64,000 nucleotides of DNA from Bacilli bacterium (GTDB lineage: Bacteria; Bacillota_I; Bacilli_A; RF39; UBA660), in NCBI GenBank assembly GCA_017634385.1, contig JAGBNN010000001.1, positions 1 through 64,000 on the forward strand, in the 5' to 3' direction. The translations under genes and the position numbers were made by a program. This document shows positions 26,907 through 35,148 of this stretch, piece by piece. The notes under the pieces are model-generated. The model was not told the DNA's origin. It saw nothing but the letters and a program-made list of their open reading frames with translations, and did no database searches. The number at the start of each line of letters is the position of its first letter. Positions within the stretch are counted from its first letter, which is position 1.

Positions 26907-27424
26907 ATATACTCTATTATTTCATCTGATGTATTAAATACTTTGCATAAATTATTAAAATCATATTTATTTGATACATTATTATATATCTTATTAAACA
27001 TGTTTATTAAATCATTATAAAAACCATTTATATTAAACATAATTATCTCTTTGTTATGAATACCTGTTCTTTTTTCTTCAAGTAAACAAATAAATTCAGA
27101 TAAAGTCCCATATGATCCTGGAAGTAATAATATTACATCAGATAATTCACCTAATAATCTATTACTTTCTTCTAGAGATTTTACCATATGTACTTCATCT
27201 AATTCTAGACTATTTAATTCATCTTTATACATTTCATAACAAACGCCTATTACTTTTCTATTATTATTTTTAAAAGAATTATAACAAATACCCATTAATC
27301 CTCTATTAGCACATCCAAATACTAATTCATTTTTTTTTGCTAATTCTTCAGTTAAATATTTTGTTACTATCTTATATTCATCATTTATTTCTTCACTAGA
27401 TGAACAACTTATAAATATCTTCAT
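26891..27424 (-). CDS. LOG-family (TIGR00730-like) protein
   Basis: A 177-residue Rossmann-fold protein of the LOG/lysine-decarboxylase-like family. The nucleotide loop is LPGSYGTLSEF, a variant of the usual PGGxGTxxE; FGCANRGLMG is the second family motif. Canonical members are cytokinin riboside 5'-monophosphate phosphoribohydrolases, and the AMP hydrolase role here is tentative because the second Gly is Ser. I start at the ATG at 27424 with AGGTGA upstream; a GTG 9 nt earlier is weaker. Confidence 0.75.
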   Translation of the reverse strand: MKIFISCSSSEEINDEYKIVTKYLTEELAKKNELVFGCANRGLMGICYNSFKNNNRKVIGVCYEMYKDELNSLELDEVHMVKSLEESNRLLGELSDVILLLPGSYGTLSEFICLLEEKRTGIHNKEIIMFNINGFYNDLINMFNKIYNNVSNKYDFNNLCKVFNTSDEIIEYIKKSY

Positions 27425-27487
27425 ATACTTCACCTACTCTGATTATATCATAAATATTTATGACATTATAAAAAAATTTTTATTATA

Positions 27488-27513
27488 TATCATAACCAGG
27501 CGGGTCATAGGCA
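27488..27513 (+). repeat. Inverted partial copy of tRNA-Ile2 (CAT)
   Basis: The plus strand carries a ~23-nt segment matching the tRNA at 27643-27719 from anticodon loop into T-stem (TCATAACC, GGCGG, TCATAGG), with one substitution and one inserted base. It lies immediately beyond the tRNA-Leu terminator, in the opposite orientation to the tRNA. Confidence 0.6.
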
Positions 27514-27520
27514 TAAAAAA

Positions 27521-27536
27521 AACAGGTTTCCCTGTT
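27521..27536 (-). terminator. Terminator after tRNA-Leu
   Basis: AACAGG-TTTC-CCTGTT hairpin followed by a T run on the minus strand. Confidence 0.75.
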
Positions 27537-27546
27537 ATATACTTAT

Positions 27547-27631
27547 TGGTGCAGGTGAAGGGACTTGAACCCCCACCCCGTAAGGGACTAGATCCTAAGT
27601 CTAGCGCGTCTGCCAATTTCGCCACACCTGC
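27547..27631 (-). tRNA. tRNA-Leu (TAG)
   Basis: An 85-nt tRNA with long variable arm and encoded CCA. The acceptor GCAGGTG pairs with CACCTGC. Loop CTTAGGA gives anticodon TAG. Confidence 0.95.
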
Positions 27632-27642
27632 ACAAATAAAAA

Positions 27643-27719
27643 TGGTGGACCCTATAGGACTCGAACCTATGACCGCCCGGTTATGAGCCGGATGCTCTAA
27701 CCAACTGAGCTAAGGGTCC
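27643..27719 (-). tRNA. tRNA with CAT anticodon, probably tRNA-Ile2 (lysidine)
   Basis: A 77-nt tRNA with encoded CCA. The acceptor GGACCCT pairs with AGGGTCC. Loop CTCATAA gives CAT. The acceptor stem, D-arm TAGCTCAGTTGGTTAGAGC and GGCTCATAACC anticodon arm resemble the Bacillus and Mycoplasma isoleucine tRNA whose C34 becomes lysidine, more than elongator tRNA-Met. The amino acid is therefore probably Ile, reading AUA; tRNA-Met is the alternative. Confidence 0.85.
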
Positions 27720-27730
27720 ATGACTACTTA

Positions 27731-27759
27731 ATATTATCATAATATTTTTAAATTTTCAA
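27731..27759 (-). promoter_or_regulatory. Promoter of the tRNA-Ile2/tRNA-Leu unit
   Basis: TTGAAA and TAATAT with 17-bp spacing, ending 11 bp before the first tRNA. Confidence 0.65.
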
Positions 27760-27777
27760 TATATTTTTTCATTTTTT

Positions 27778-28206
27778 TTAATTTTCTATATTTTTTATTA
27801 TTACTTTGGGATATTTTTTCTTAAAAATTGTTAGAGCATCCTGTTCACAATACAATTCAACCTTACTGATAATTGCATTATTTATATCATTATCTAACTC
27901 ATTATACATATAATTTTCTTTTAGATTTTCTATATATTCTTCTTTTAAACTTTCTATTCCATCATTAAAACTTTCATTATTAAATGAATAATATTCTTTT
28001 ATTGAATTATTTATATATACTTTTTTTATATTATATTCATATGAAGCAAATGTTGCCATTTTTAATTTAAAATTACCTAAATCTAAATTTTCATTTTTAA
28101 AATCTAATTCATAATAATTATTATATTCATTAAATACTGGTATTTCAGTTGAATAAGTGTTTATTGGAATTAAAAAAAATATCAAAAATACAATAATTTT
28201 TTTCAT
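27778..28206 (-). CDS. Small exported protein of unknown function
   Basis: A 142-residue protein with a clear signal peptide (KKIIVFLIFFLIPINTYS, cut near residue 19-20) and no other membrane helix. The mature part is rich in Asn, Tyr and Glu and contains one Cys near the end (VELYCEQDAL). No family recognised. The ATG at 28206 has AGGTGATG upstream; an in-frame ATG 9 nt earlier is weaker. It directly follows uppS and may be cotranscribed. Confidence 0.7.
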   Translation of the reverse strand: MKKIIVFLIFFLIPINTYSTEIPVFNEYNNYYELDFKNENLDLGNFKLKMATFASYEYNIKKVYINNSIKEYYSFNNESFNDGIESLKEEYIENLKENYMYNELDNDINNAIISKVELYCEQDALTIFKKKYPKVIIKNIEN

Positions 28207-28250
28207 ATACATCACCTATTATATTTTCGACATTTTTCTATATATTATTC

Positions 28251-28955
28251 TTATTTTTTAGCATTTCCAAATCTTCTATCTCTTTTATTAAAAGCCAATA
28301 TAGCATCATCAAAATCTTCTTTAGAAAAATCTGGAAATTTTGTTTCTGGAAAATAAAATTCTGCATAAGAAACTTCCCATAATAAGAAATTACTTAATCT
28401 AAGTTCTCCACTTGTTCTTATCATAAAATCTACATCAGGTAGATCTTGATATAAATATTTTTTATATGTTTCTTCAGTAATATCTTCTGGTTTTACTCCT
28501 GCTTCTATTATTTTTTTAGTAGCGTCTACTATTTCTGCTCTTCCTCCATAATTTAGACAAACATTAAATACTCCACCTGTATTATTTTTTGTCATTTCAG
28601 TAAGTTTATCTCTTGCTTCTATTACCTTTTTAGGAAGTAGTTCATCTCTTCCAGAAAATACTACTTTTATGTTATTTTTCATAAAGAAATCTTTATCTTT
28701 TTTAAACATCATTACGAATAAATCCATTAAATGATCTACTTCTGCTTTATCTCTTTTAAAATTTTCTGTAGAAAATACATATACGCTTAAGTATTTTATT
28801 CCTTTAGAAAATATATATGTTCCTAATTCTTTTAAATTTTTAAATCCTGCATCATGTCCCTTTGTTCTTGGAAGATTTCTTTCTTTTGCCCATCTTCCAT
28901 TACCATCTACGATGATAGCAACATGATTTGGTAATTTTAAACCTGTATAATCCAT
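28251..28955 (-). CDS. uppS: Undecaprenyl diphosphate synthase
   Basis: A 234-residue cis-prenyltransferase that condenses isopentenyl diphosphates onto farnesyl diphosphate, making the C55 lipid carrier for wall polymers. Motifs in order: IIVDGNGRWAKERNLPRTKG with catalytic Asp17, SVYVFSTENFKR, and MIRTSGELRLSNFLLWE near 190-207. Length is slightly short but complete. The start is ATG with AGGTGAAA upstream. No cdsA or dxr is adjacent, unlike in many Firmicutes. Confidence 0.95.
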   Translation of the reverse strand: MDYTGLKLPNHVAIIVDGNGRWAKERNLPRTKGHDAGFKNLKELGTYIFSKGIKYLSVYVFSTENFKRDKAEVDHLMDLFVMMFKKDKDFFMKNNIKVVFSGRDELLPKKVIEARDKLTEMTKNNTGGVFNVCLNYGGRAEIVDATKKIIEAGVKPEDITEETYKKYLYQDLPDVDFMIRTSGELRLSNFLLWEVSYAEFYFPETKFPDFSKEDFDDAILAFNKRDRRFGNAKK

Positions 28956-28993
28956 ATTTTCACCTCACACTAATTATATCATTTAAAAATAAA

Positions 28994-29015
28994 AAAGAGA
29001 ATATTATTCCTCTTT
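28994..29015 (-). terminator. Probable terminator of the 149-residue coiled-coil gene
   Basis: AAAGAG and CTCTTT arms followed by A/T-rich sequence; weak stem. Confidence 0.4.
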
Positions 29016-29453
29016 CATTTGTAAAACTAAATTTAATGTGTCTTCTATTATTCCTTTTACTTCTTCAATACTATCTATTTTTTCTTCTTTAGAAGTATTT
29101 ACACTTTTATTTTTTCTTTCATCATTTTTTAATTTTTTCTTTAATTCTTCTATTTTTTCATTTAATTTTTTTTCTTTTTTAAATTGTTCTAAAAAGCATT
29201 CTAATATAACTTTTCTAGCATGTTTTTGATTTATATCATCTTCTTGATTTTGTTGTTTTGCTAATTCTTTCATATCTTTTACAAGATTATAATTTTCTTC
29301 CATTTTTGTATGTGCAGTTTCTAATTCAATTAATGCACTATAATATTCGTAACTATGATGAACATTAGCATACTCATTCATATATTTAGCGTCTATTTTT
29401 GATTCTGCTGGTTCAAACTTTCTTGTTTGTTTTCTATATTCTTTTCTTGTCAT
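29004..29453 (-). CDS. Uncharacterised coiled-coil protein
   Basis: A 149-residue highly charged, helical protein with long Lys/Glu coiled-coil stretches (EKKLNEKIEELKKKLKND) and no membrane segment. The N-terminus TRKEYRKQTRKFEPAESK is strongly basic. I recognise no family. It is monocistronic, between uppS and the CotF-like pair. Confidence 0.65.
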   Translation of the reverse strand: MTRKEYRKQTRKFEPAESKIDAKYMNEYANVHHSYEYYSALIELETAHTKMEENYNLVKDMKELAKQQNQEDDINQKHARKVILECFLEQFKKEKKLNEKIEELKKKLKNDERKNKSVNTSKEEKIDSIEEVKGIIEDTLNLVLQMKEE

Positions 29454-29506
29454 TATTACATCTCCCGTGATATATAATTTAACATAATATAAGGGTTATG
29501 TAAAGT

Positions 29507-29749
29507 TTAATTATTTAATTTTTTTATTGTTTGTGATATTTTACTTGCTGTTATATTTTCTTTTTTATACCAGCCAAATTCAACCATATTATCATATGTA
29601 TTTGCCTGTGAGGTTAAAATTGTATTTAAATCTTCTTTTAAGAGCTCTCTTATATCCACATTAGAACTTTCTAATGTACCATGAACATATACTTCTGTAG
29701 TACTTTTTAATACTAATAAATAGTTATTCATTATTAATTGATCATTCAT
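29507..29749 (-). CDS. CotF-like spore coat family protein
   Basis: An 80-residue protein matching the Coat F family core: TEVYVHGTLESSNVDIRELL, then a ferritin-like helix pair ending MVEFGWYKKENI. In Bacillus the family includes spore coat protein CotF; many anaerobic Firmicutes carry similar small proteins of unknown role. The start overlaps the end of the preceding CotF-like gene by 8 bp, showing coupled expression. Confidence 0.8.
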   Translation of the reverse strand: MNDQLIMNNYLLVLKSTTEVYVHGTLESSNVDIRELLKEDLNTILTSQANTYDNMVEFGWYKKENITASKISQTIKKLNN

Positions 29750-29933
29750 TTGATTTTTCCTCCAACTTATTAATTAGATATTCTTTTATTTTTTTATGAA
29801 TATTTAATTCTGATTTCATAAAATTAATTAAATTTTCATCTTCTAAATTATTTATTGATTCTTCTAATATTTGTATAATATTACTTTCATGACCTACTGC
29901 ATCTTCCATATATAACAATTCTTTTTGTGTCAT
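29742..29933 (-). CDS. Small CotF-like partner protein
   Basis: A 63-residue helical protein (MTQKELLYMEDAVGHESNI) resembling the short N-terminal partner found upstream of CotF-family proteins. I start at the ATG at 29933, which has AAGGAGG 8 nt upstream; the frame extends back to 29984 without a ribosome site. It overlaps the next gene by 8 bp. Ferritin-like helical hairpin; function unknown. Confidence 0.65.
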   Translation of the reverse strand: MTQKELLYMEDAVGHESNIIQILEESINNLEDENLINFMKSELNIHKKIKEYLINKLEEKSNE

Positions 29934-30057
29934 ATTATTTTCCTCCTTGTTATTAATATGACTTTTTATTTCTTTTTTATACATGTATTTTACTTTTAGA
30001 ATTGGTTTTAGTTTTTATAAATTACTATTTGTGATATTATTAATATAGGTGAAGTAT

Positions 30058-30300
30058 ATGGATAGAACATTTTTTATTACTGATGAAAACAATAATAAAA
30101 TAGAATGTGAAATTTTACATTGTTTCAAAGATAACGATAAAAATTTTATCATTTATAGTGATGGTAGTATTAATGAAGATGGCTCTAAAGAAGTTTTATC
30201 TAGTAAATTTATAATTGAAAATAATAAGATTACTCTACTTCCTATTGAAGATGATGAATGGGAAATAGTTGATAAAGAATGGAGTAAAATTTATGAATAA
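30058..30300 (+). CDS. DUF1292 family protein
   Basis: An 80-residue acidic beta-rich protein of the DUF1292 (YrzB-like) family: FFITDENNNKIECEILHCF, NFIIYSDGS and IEDDEWEIVDKEW are the family strands. Function is unknown. ATG at 30058 after ATAGGTGAAG. Its stop overlaps the start of the lysozyme-like gene by 8 bp. Confidence 0.8.
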   Translation: MDRTFFITDENNNKIECEILHCFKDNDKNFIIYSDGSINEDGSKEVLSSKFIIENNKITLLPIEDDEWEIVDKEWSKIYE

Positions 30301-31474
30301 GTTTATGCTTAGAGCTAATTATAAAACTACACATAATATAAATTATTGTGATTCTTATGATTTATTTGTTAATGGTATTAGAGTTAGAACTATTACTGGT
30401 AAAGAAGCTTCTGATTTAGAAAAAAATGTTATTAGAAATAACATTGAAGAAACTAAAACCAAACATGGATTATTTATTTATGATCAAAAATTTATTAAAA
30501 ACAATGTAAGAATACCTTCTAAATATGTAAAAAGAGATAATAAATATGGTAAAGTTGTGGCAGTCGCTACTCCACTTGTTATTATGGGTCTTTTATCAAT
30601 TTTAAGTTCTAATAAAAAAATAGATACTAAAGCGGATACTCCTTCATATGAAACAGTAATTGAAGTAGATGATGATATGAAAGAAATATCAAGCAACGAA
30701 ACACAAGAAGTAAATGTATATGAATCTAATGAATCATCATTAGAAGAATTACCTAATCTTGATTTTATATATCAAGATAATAATTTTAATGAGAAAAATA
30801 AATTTACTTTTGAATGGGAAGATATTTCTAACTTACAATATTCAGATGAATTTTTATACGAATCATATTTATCCCCTTATATTGAAAATTCATCTAAAAA
30901 ATGTGGTGAAGATAAAGTGTTAATAGCCGCTATAGTAGCTGCTGAAAATAAATTTGGAGTTAAAAATGATTCTGGTATTGGTGGACATGGTAGAATGCAA
31001 ACGGAACACATATGGGATGGAAATGAAGTAACATATTTTAATCATAATACTAATTCTTGGGATAGTAAATTAATAAATATAAATGATGTTGATAATAATG
31101 ATGAAATTGGTATTGATACTGGTTGTATGATTTTTAACAGTTATTATAATTATTTTTATAGTAACTATACACTTGATGATAAAGATTGTTTAATTGTATC
31201 ATTATTTGCTTACAATAAAGGTATTGGTAGTGGTATGGATGCTCTTTCATATTCACACAATCAAGAAAATGACACTTATGATATTAATAAAGCAATTTCT
31301 TATTTTAAAAATTTAGGTTATGGTGATGATGATTATTTAGAACATGTATTAAGTGGTATTCCAGATGAAACTGTATTAACAATGAAAACCTTTGATGGTG
31401 TTGAACATCAAATACTTATTGATAATTTAAAATATAATAAAAACGAAGAATTAAATAATTCTCCAGTATTATAA
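30293..31474 (+). CDS. Membrane-anchored lysozyme-like protein
   Basis: A 393-residue protein. An unusual N-terminal cytosolic segment (1-85; NKFMLRANYKTTHNINYCDSY) precedes one membrane helix (about 88-105), an Asp/Glu/Asn-rich linker (110-185), and an extracellular lysozyme-like/SLT-type domain. In that domain IAAIVAAENKFGV places Glu218 as the probable catalytic acid, followed by GGHGRMQTEHIWDG and SLFAYNKGIGSG. It would cleave glycan strands. Translation is coupled to the DUF1292 gene (8-bp overlap); GGAG lies 8 nt upstream of the start. Confidence 0.7.
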   Translation: MNKFMLRANYKTTHNINYCDSYDLFVNGIRVRTITGKEASDLEKNVIRNNIEETKTKHGLFIYDQKFIKNNVRIPSKYVKRDNKYGKVVAVATPLVIMGLLSILSSNKKIDTKADTPSYETVIEVDDDMKEISSNETQEVNVYESNESSLEELPNLDFIYQDNNFNEKNKFTFEWEDISNLQYSDEFLYESYLSPYIENSSKKCGEDKVLIAAIVAAENKFGVKNDSGIGGHGRMQTEHIWDGNEVTYFNHNTNSWDSKLININDVDNNDEIGIDTGCMIFNSYYNYFYSNYTLDDKDCLIVSLFAYNKGIGSGMDALSYSHNQENDTYDINKAISYFKNLGYGDDDYLEHVLSGIPDETVLTMKTFDGVEHQILIDNLKYNKNEELNNSPVL

Positions 31475-31498
31475 AAAGAAGTCTTATGACTTCTTTTT
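31474..31498. terminator. Bidirectional terminator
   Basis: AAAAAGAAGTC-TTAT-GACTTCTTTTT hairpin between convergent lysozyme-like (+) and HD-like (-) genes. Confidence 0.85.
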
Positions 31499-32118
31499 TA
31501 ATTTAAATCTTGCACTTCTTTAGATAATTTTTTAAATATATCATCTGTATAATATTGTCTATCATATAATATAAATGAATCTGATGCATTTTTTATTTGT
31601 GAAATAATTTCATTTGCAAGTTCTTCAGGGAAATATTTAGCATCTTCCTTAGCATTTTCTATATCTAATTTTCCATTCATATCATATATTTTAGCTTGTA
31701 AATCACTTTCTAATTTACTAACTTGGAATGCAAATTTTGCTTCTTTAGTTTCTTGTTTTGTAGCTTCTTGTAATAAATCTAATATTTCTTCTTGTTTAAT
31801 TAATCCATCTGTAATTTTTGTTATTGTTTCAATAGCTTGTGCTTGTCTTTCTTCTTTTGTTGGATAATCTCTTGTAGTAAATTCTTTTAATGACACTTTT
31901 TCTAATTCTTTAATAGTTATCATTTTTAAAGTTTTATACATATCTAAATTAAGATTATATTCATCATTAATTGCACTTGCTAAAACTACTGTTCCATAAA
32001 CATGTTCTGCTACTGATTCCAATCTATCACTAGATATTTCTAATTCAATCCATCCTGTTCTTATTACCTCTTTTAACTTATTTGCTGCTAAATAAAAGTT
32101 AATTATATTTTTATTCAT
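31498..32118 (-). CDS. YfbR-like HD-fold protein lacking HD residues
   Basis: A 206-residue protein resembling the YfbR/HD_3 phosphohydrolase family: KLKEVIRTGW and RLESVAEHVYG with His39 are preserved. The segment that should contain the HD pair (family LIHDLxE) reads TIKELEK, with Lys70-Glu71 in place of His-Asp. The later family Asp in KDxDKLE is replaced (QVSKLES). It is probably a non-catalytic, nucleotide- or protein-binding relative. Alignment by eye; no active-site claim is made. Confidence 0.65.
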   Translation of the reverse strand: MNKNIINFYLAANKLKEVIRTGWIELEISSDRLESVAEHVYGTVVLASAINDEYNLNLDMYKTLKMITIKELEKVSLKEFTTRDYPTKEERQAQAIETITKITDGLIKQEEILDLLQEATKQETKEAKFAFQVSKLESDLQAKIYDMNGKLDIENAKEDAKYFPEELANEIISQIKNASDSFILYDRQYYTDDIFKKLSKEVQDLN

Positions 32119-32176
32119 ATTATCCCTCGCTCTCTAAATTTATTTTATCAAATAAAATAAAATTTGTCTAGATTGC

Positions 32177-32968
32177 TTATTTGAAGTTATATTTTAATAA
32201 TTGATCACAACTATTATCATCATATGAATAACATGGATATACATATTGCTCTTCTTTTTTATAATCTATTTCTTTATAACTATTTATTATAATTACCATT
32301 ATGTCATATCCCGCTAAATCTTTTGTTTTTTGAAGAACTCCATCTATTTCATACCAAGTATTATCTTTTATTTTATTTTTATCATATTTAGCTATAAATC
32401 CTACTACTCCAGCATCTGCAGTACAACAACTTACTCCATATTTTCCTATTGTAAAATATCCTTGTGGTAAATATCCACCTTTTGTATTTGTAAATCCTCT
32501 TACTCTAATTGTTTTACCTACAAAATCATCTGGATTTGTTATATAAGTTATATAATTTGATAAATCATAATATAAATTATCTTGTATATCAAAATCTACA
32601 TTATCAAAATTATAATCACTCATGTTAACATCAAATTTATCTAAAGCAGCTGACCTTTTAGTTGCTTTTGTTTCTTTCTTTAAGTTAGTATTTCTATTAT
32701 TAGCAAATTCTGTAGTTAATCTTCCATCTCCTGCAAATATTAATGCTATTAATGGAAGAATTAATATTAAATCAGTTATTTTAAATTTATAACTTATTTT
32801 ATCAGAATAACAAATTATTATTCCTATTATTAATAATACGAATAATGTTGTCTTTAAATATATTTGCATTTGTGGCGCTAGAAAGTTTCCTAATATATTA
32901 TACTTCCATACAAATGCTATTATTAATGCATATAAGAAACATATTAATCCTAAAAACTTCTTTCTCAT
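32177..32968 (-). CDS. TIGR03943/DUF1980 family membrane protein (YcgQ-like)
   Basis: A 263-residue protein with three N-terminal membrane helices (within about 5-85) and an extracellular beta domain containing KTIRVRGFTNTKGGYLPQGYF, SCCTADAGVVGFIAKYD and ENTWYEI-like strands. The family (DUF1980, YcgQ) nearly always follows a DUF318 permease, as here with a 4-bp overlap. Proposed to take part in metal handling; unproven. The SCCTADA double Cys is a family feature. Confidence 0.85.
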   Translation of the reverse strand: MRKKFLGLICFLYALIIAFVWKYNILGNFLAPQMQIYLKTTLFVLLIIGIIICYSDKISYKFKITDLILILPLIALIFAGDGRLTTEFANNRNTNLKKETKATKRSAALDKFDVNMSDYNFDNVDFDIQDNLYYDLSNYITYITNPDDFVGKTIRVRGFTNTKGGYLPQGYFTIGKYGVSCCTADAGVVGFIAKYDKNKIKDNTWYEIDGVLQKTKDLAGYDIMVIIINSYKEIDYKKEEQYVYPCYSYDDNSCDQLLKYNFK

Positions 32969-33855
32969 AATATTCTCACCACCAATACACTAAATATAAA
33001 TATTACAATAAATATTAATGATATTAATGTTACTACAAAATTTTTCTTATAATTACCTAATAATACTATTGTATTTTTTATATCTATCATAGGTCCAAGT
33101 AATAAATATGCTATTATTGAACTTTGTGAGAATGTCGATAATAATGATTTTCCAACAAATGAATCTGATGTTGAACAAAGAGATATTAAATATGCAAATA
33201 ACAATAATGTAAATATTGAAAGTACTGGGTTATTATTAAACATTGTTAATACATCTCTTGGAAGTAATACTTGTACTACACTTGCAATTAATGATCCAAA
33301 CATTAAATATTTAACTACTTCGAATAAATCCTCACATGTATGTTTTACTATATGAATTATTGCATCTTTAACATTTTTTACTTTATGATGATGTTCGCAT
33401 TCACAATACTCATCTATATTATTAACCACAACTTTCTTTTTATTAAATATTATTCCCATAATTATTCCTATTATAAGTGAAATAACTATTCCAAAAATTA
33501 ATCGATACCAAAATATTTTTGGTTCTGTTTTATAAAATGCATAATACGTAGATAAGAGTACTACTGGATTAATTATTGGAGATGCAAGCATAAATGAAAC
33601 TGCTACATTTATTGGAACATCTTTTTTCAATAATCTTTTAGATACAGGTATTACTGCACAGTCACATGCAGGTAAAAAGAAACCTAAAAATACTCCTACT
33701 ATTGATCCTAAAACTTTATTTTTTGGTATCATTTTAGAAAGTCTTTCATTAGAAATAAATGTTTCTATTATTGATGATATTAATGCACCAAGTAATAGAA
33801 ATGGTAGACTTTCAAAAAATATTGAAGTAAATATTATTGCTATATTTTTTATCAT
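32965..33855 (-). CDS. Permease of the UPF0718/DUF318 family (YcgR-like)
   Basis: A 296-residue integral membrane protein with about eight helices. The family motifs are FFLPACDCAVIPVSKRLL and SMLASPIINPVVLLST, and LCSTSDSFVGKSL in the second half. A His/Cys-rich cytosolic loop (CECEHHHK) near the middle suggests metal binding. It overlaps the DUF1980 partner. The pair lies downstream of a Fur-family regulator and a heavy-metal exporter-like gene, so a role in transition-metal transport is inferred. Confidence 0.85.
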   Translation of the reverse strand: MIKNIAIIFTSIFFESLPFLLLGALISSIIETFISNERLSKMIPKNKVLGSIVGVFLGFFLPACDCAVIPVSKRLLKKDVPINVAVSFMLASPIINPVVLLSTYYAFYKTEPKIFWYRLIFGIVISLIIGIIMGIIFNKKKVVVNNIDEYCECEHHHKVKNVKDAIIHIVKHTCEDLFEVVKYLMFGSLIASVVQVLLPRDVLTMFNNNPVLSIFTLLLFAYLISLCSTSDSFVGKSLLSTFSQSSIIAYLLLGPMIDIKNTIVLLGNYKKNFVVTLISLIFIVIFIFSVLVVRIL

Positions 33856-33883
33856 TTTATCACCTACTTTATTATACTAAAAA

Positions 33884-33903
33884 AAGATTGATTATTCAAT
33901 CTT
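33884..33903 (-). terminator. Terminator after the ArsP_2-like gene
   Basis: AAGATTGA-TTAT-TCAATCTT hairpin with a T run on the minus strand, overlapping the gene end. It lies between the fur/exporter pair and the DUF318/DUF1980 pair, so the latter may depend on read-through or its own promoter. Confidence 0.75.
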
Positions 33904-34744
33904 ATAAAACTAGATCTACTAAAAGTCCTAATATTACTCCAACAAAATAAATTATTGAGAGTATTAATATATTTTCTTTTAAATTTTTATTTGTTTTAAA
34001 TAAAAGTAATATTCCAAGTCCTGAACCTGTCAATAAACCTGATAATAAATTACCTACTGTTATTAATTTAGATAAATATAATTCTGTCATTATTACACTA
34101 CTAGCACAATTTGGTATTAACCCTATTAAACTAGCGCAAAAATAAGTAAGTATATTCTTTTGAAGTAATAACTTTGATAAAGTATCTTCCCCTACTTTAA
34201 ATATAATGAAATTTATTACTAGATTTGCAAGTAATATAAATAATCCTATTTTTAGTGTATGTTTTATACTAGATAATATTATTCCATTTTTTTCACACGA
34301 ACAATGTTCCTCTTCACACATATCATGTATTTCATTTGTATATTCTTTATTTTTTGATTTAAAAATTATATCTATTATAAATCCAATTATTATACCTGCG
34401 ATAACTTTAAATCCTACTATTTTAATTAGAGTAAAAATATCTGCTTTTTCACTTAACATTATCGGAAGCATTTCATCGCTAGTAGACAAGAATACTGCGA
34501 TTAATGTACCCATAGTTATTACTCTCTTAGAAAATAAATTAGATGCAACTGTAGAAAATCCACATTGAGGTACTGCTCCCAAAAGTCCACCAAATATTGG
34601 CCCTAATTTCTTTTCTTTTGATAATATTTTTTCATTCTTATGACTTATTTTATGTTCTAATAACTCTAATATTAAAAACGTTATTAATAAATATGGAAGT
34701 AATTTTAAAGTATCAATCAATCCATCCATTATAATATCTAACAT
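33902..34744 (-). CDS. ArsP_2-family putative heavy-metal exporter
   Basis: A 280-residue integral membrane protein with about eight to ten helices of the putative 10TM heavy-metal exporter (ArsP_2) family. Motifs are FGGLLGAVPQCGFSTVASNL and LIPNCASSVIMTEL, a tandem pattern with Cys in each half. A cytosolic loop with His/Cys (HDMCEEEHCSCEK) may bind metal. It overlaps the Fur-family gene by 7 bp and shares its promoter. The substrate is unknown; zinc or manganese is plausible. Confidence 0.82.
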   Translation of the reverse strand: MLDIIMDGLIDTLKLLPYLLITFLILELLEHKISHKNEKILSKEKKLGPIFGGLLGAVPQCGFSTVASNLFSKRVITMGTLIAVFLSTSDEMLPIMLSEKADIFTLIKIVGFKVIAGIIIGFIIDIIFKSKNKEYTNEIHDMCEEEHCSCEKNGIILSSIKHTLKIGLFILLANLVINFIIFKVGEDTLSKLLLQKNILTYFCASLIGLIPNCASSVIMTELYLSKLITVGNLLSGLLTGSGLGILLLFKTNKNLKENILILSIIYFVGVILGLLVDLVL

Positions 34745-35130
34745 AATTTCACATCCTTACATTTATTACATATTCCATTGATTATTATTTTTTCTTTATT
34801 TGGAATAAACTTATGTTCTTTATGTATATGTTCTGATAATTCTAATATACAATCACAATCAATATGTTTCATTTCACCACATTTATCGCATTTTAAATAA
34901 AAATGATTTTCGTGATTACATTTACCTAAATATTGATAATATGTCATATTATCATTACCAACACTTTTTGTAACTAAATTTTCTTTTTCAAGTTTTTCAA
35001 TAAATCTATAAATTGTAGTTAGTCCTACTTTATTATTTAATTTACTATATATATCTTTTATAGTAAATTCTTTCTTTTGAGAACTTATTACATCCAATAG
35101 TAGATCTTTTTGTTTTGTATTATATGTCAT
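34738..35130 (-). CDS. Fur-family metal-responsive regulator (Zur/Fur type)
   Basis: A 130-residue Fur-family repressor. An N-terminal winged helix (VGLTTIYRFIEKLEKENLV) precedes a metal-binding domain with HENHFYLKCDKCGEMKHIDC and the C-terminal GICNKC pair; the two CxxC motifs form the structural zinc site. An additional DCDC is seen. A perfect 7-1-7 box overlaps the expected transcription start (35149-35163), so autoregulation is likely. Which metal it senses cannot be decided by eye. Confidence 0.9.
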   Translation of the reverse strand: MTYNTKQKDLLLDVISSQKKEFTIKDIYSKLNNKVGLTTIYRFIEKLEKENLVTKSVGNDNMTYYQYLGKCNHENHFYLKCDKCGEMKHIDCDCILELSEHIHKEHKFIPNKEKIIINGICNKCKDVKLC

Positions 35131-35148
35131 ACTAATTCCTTTCTAATT

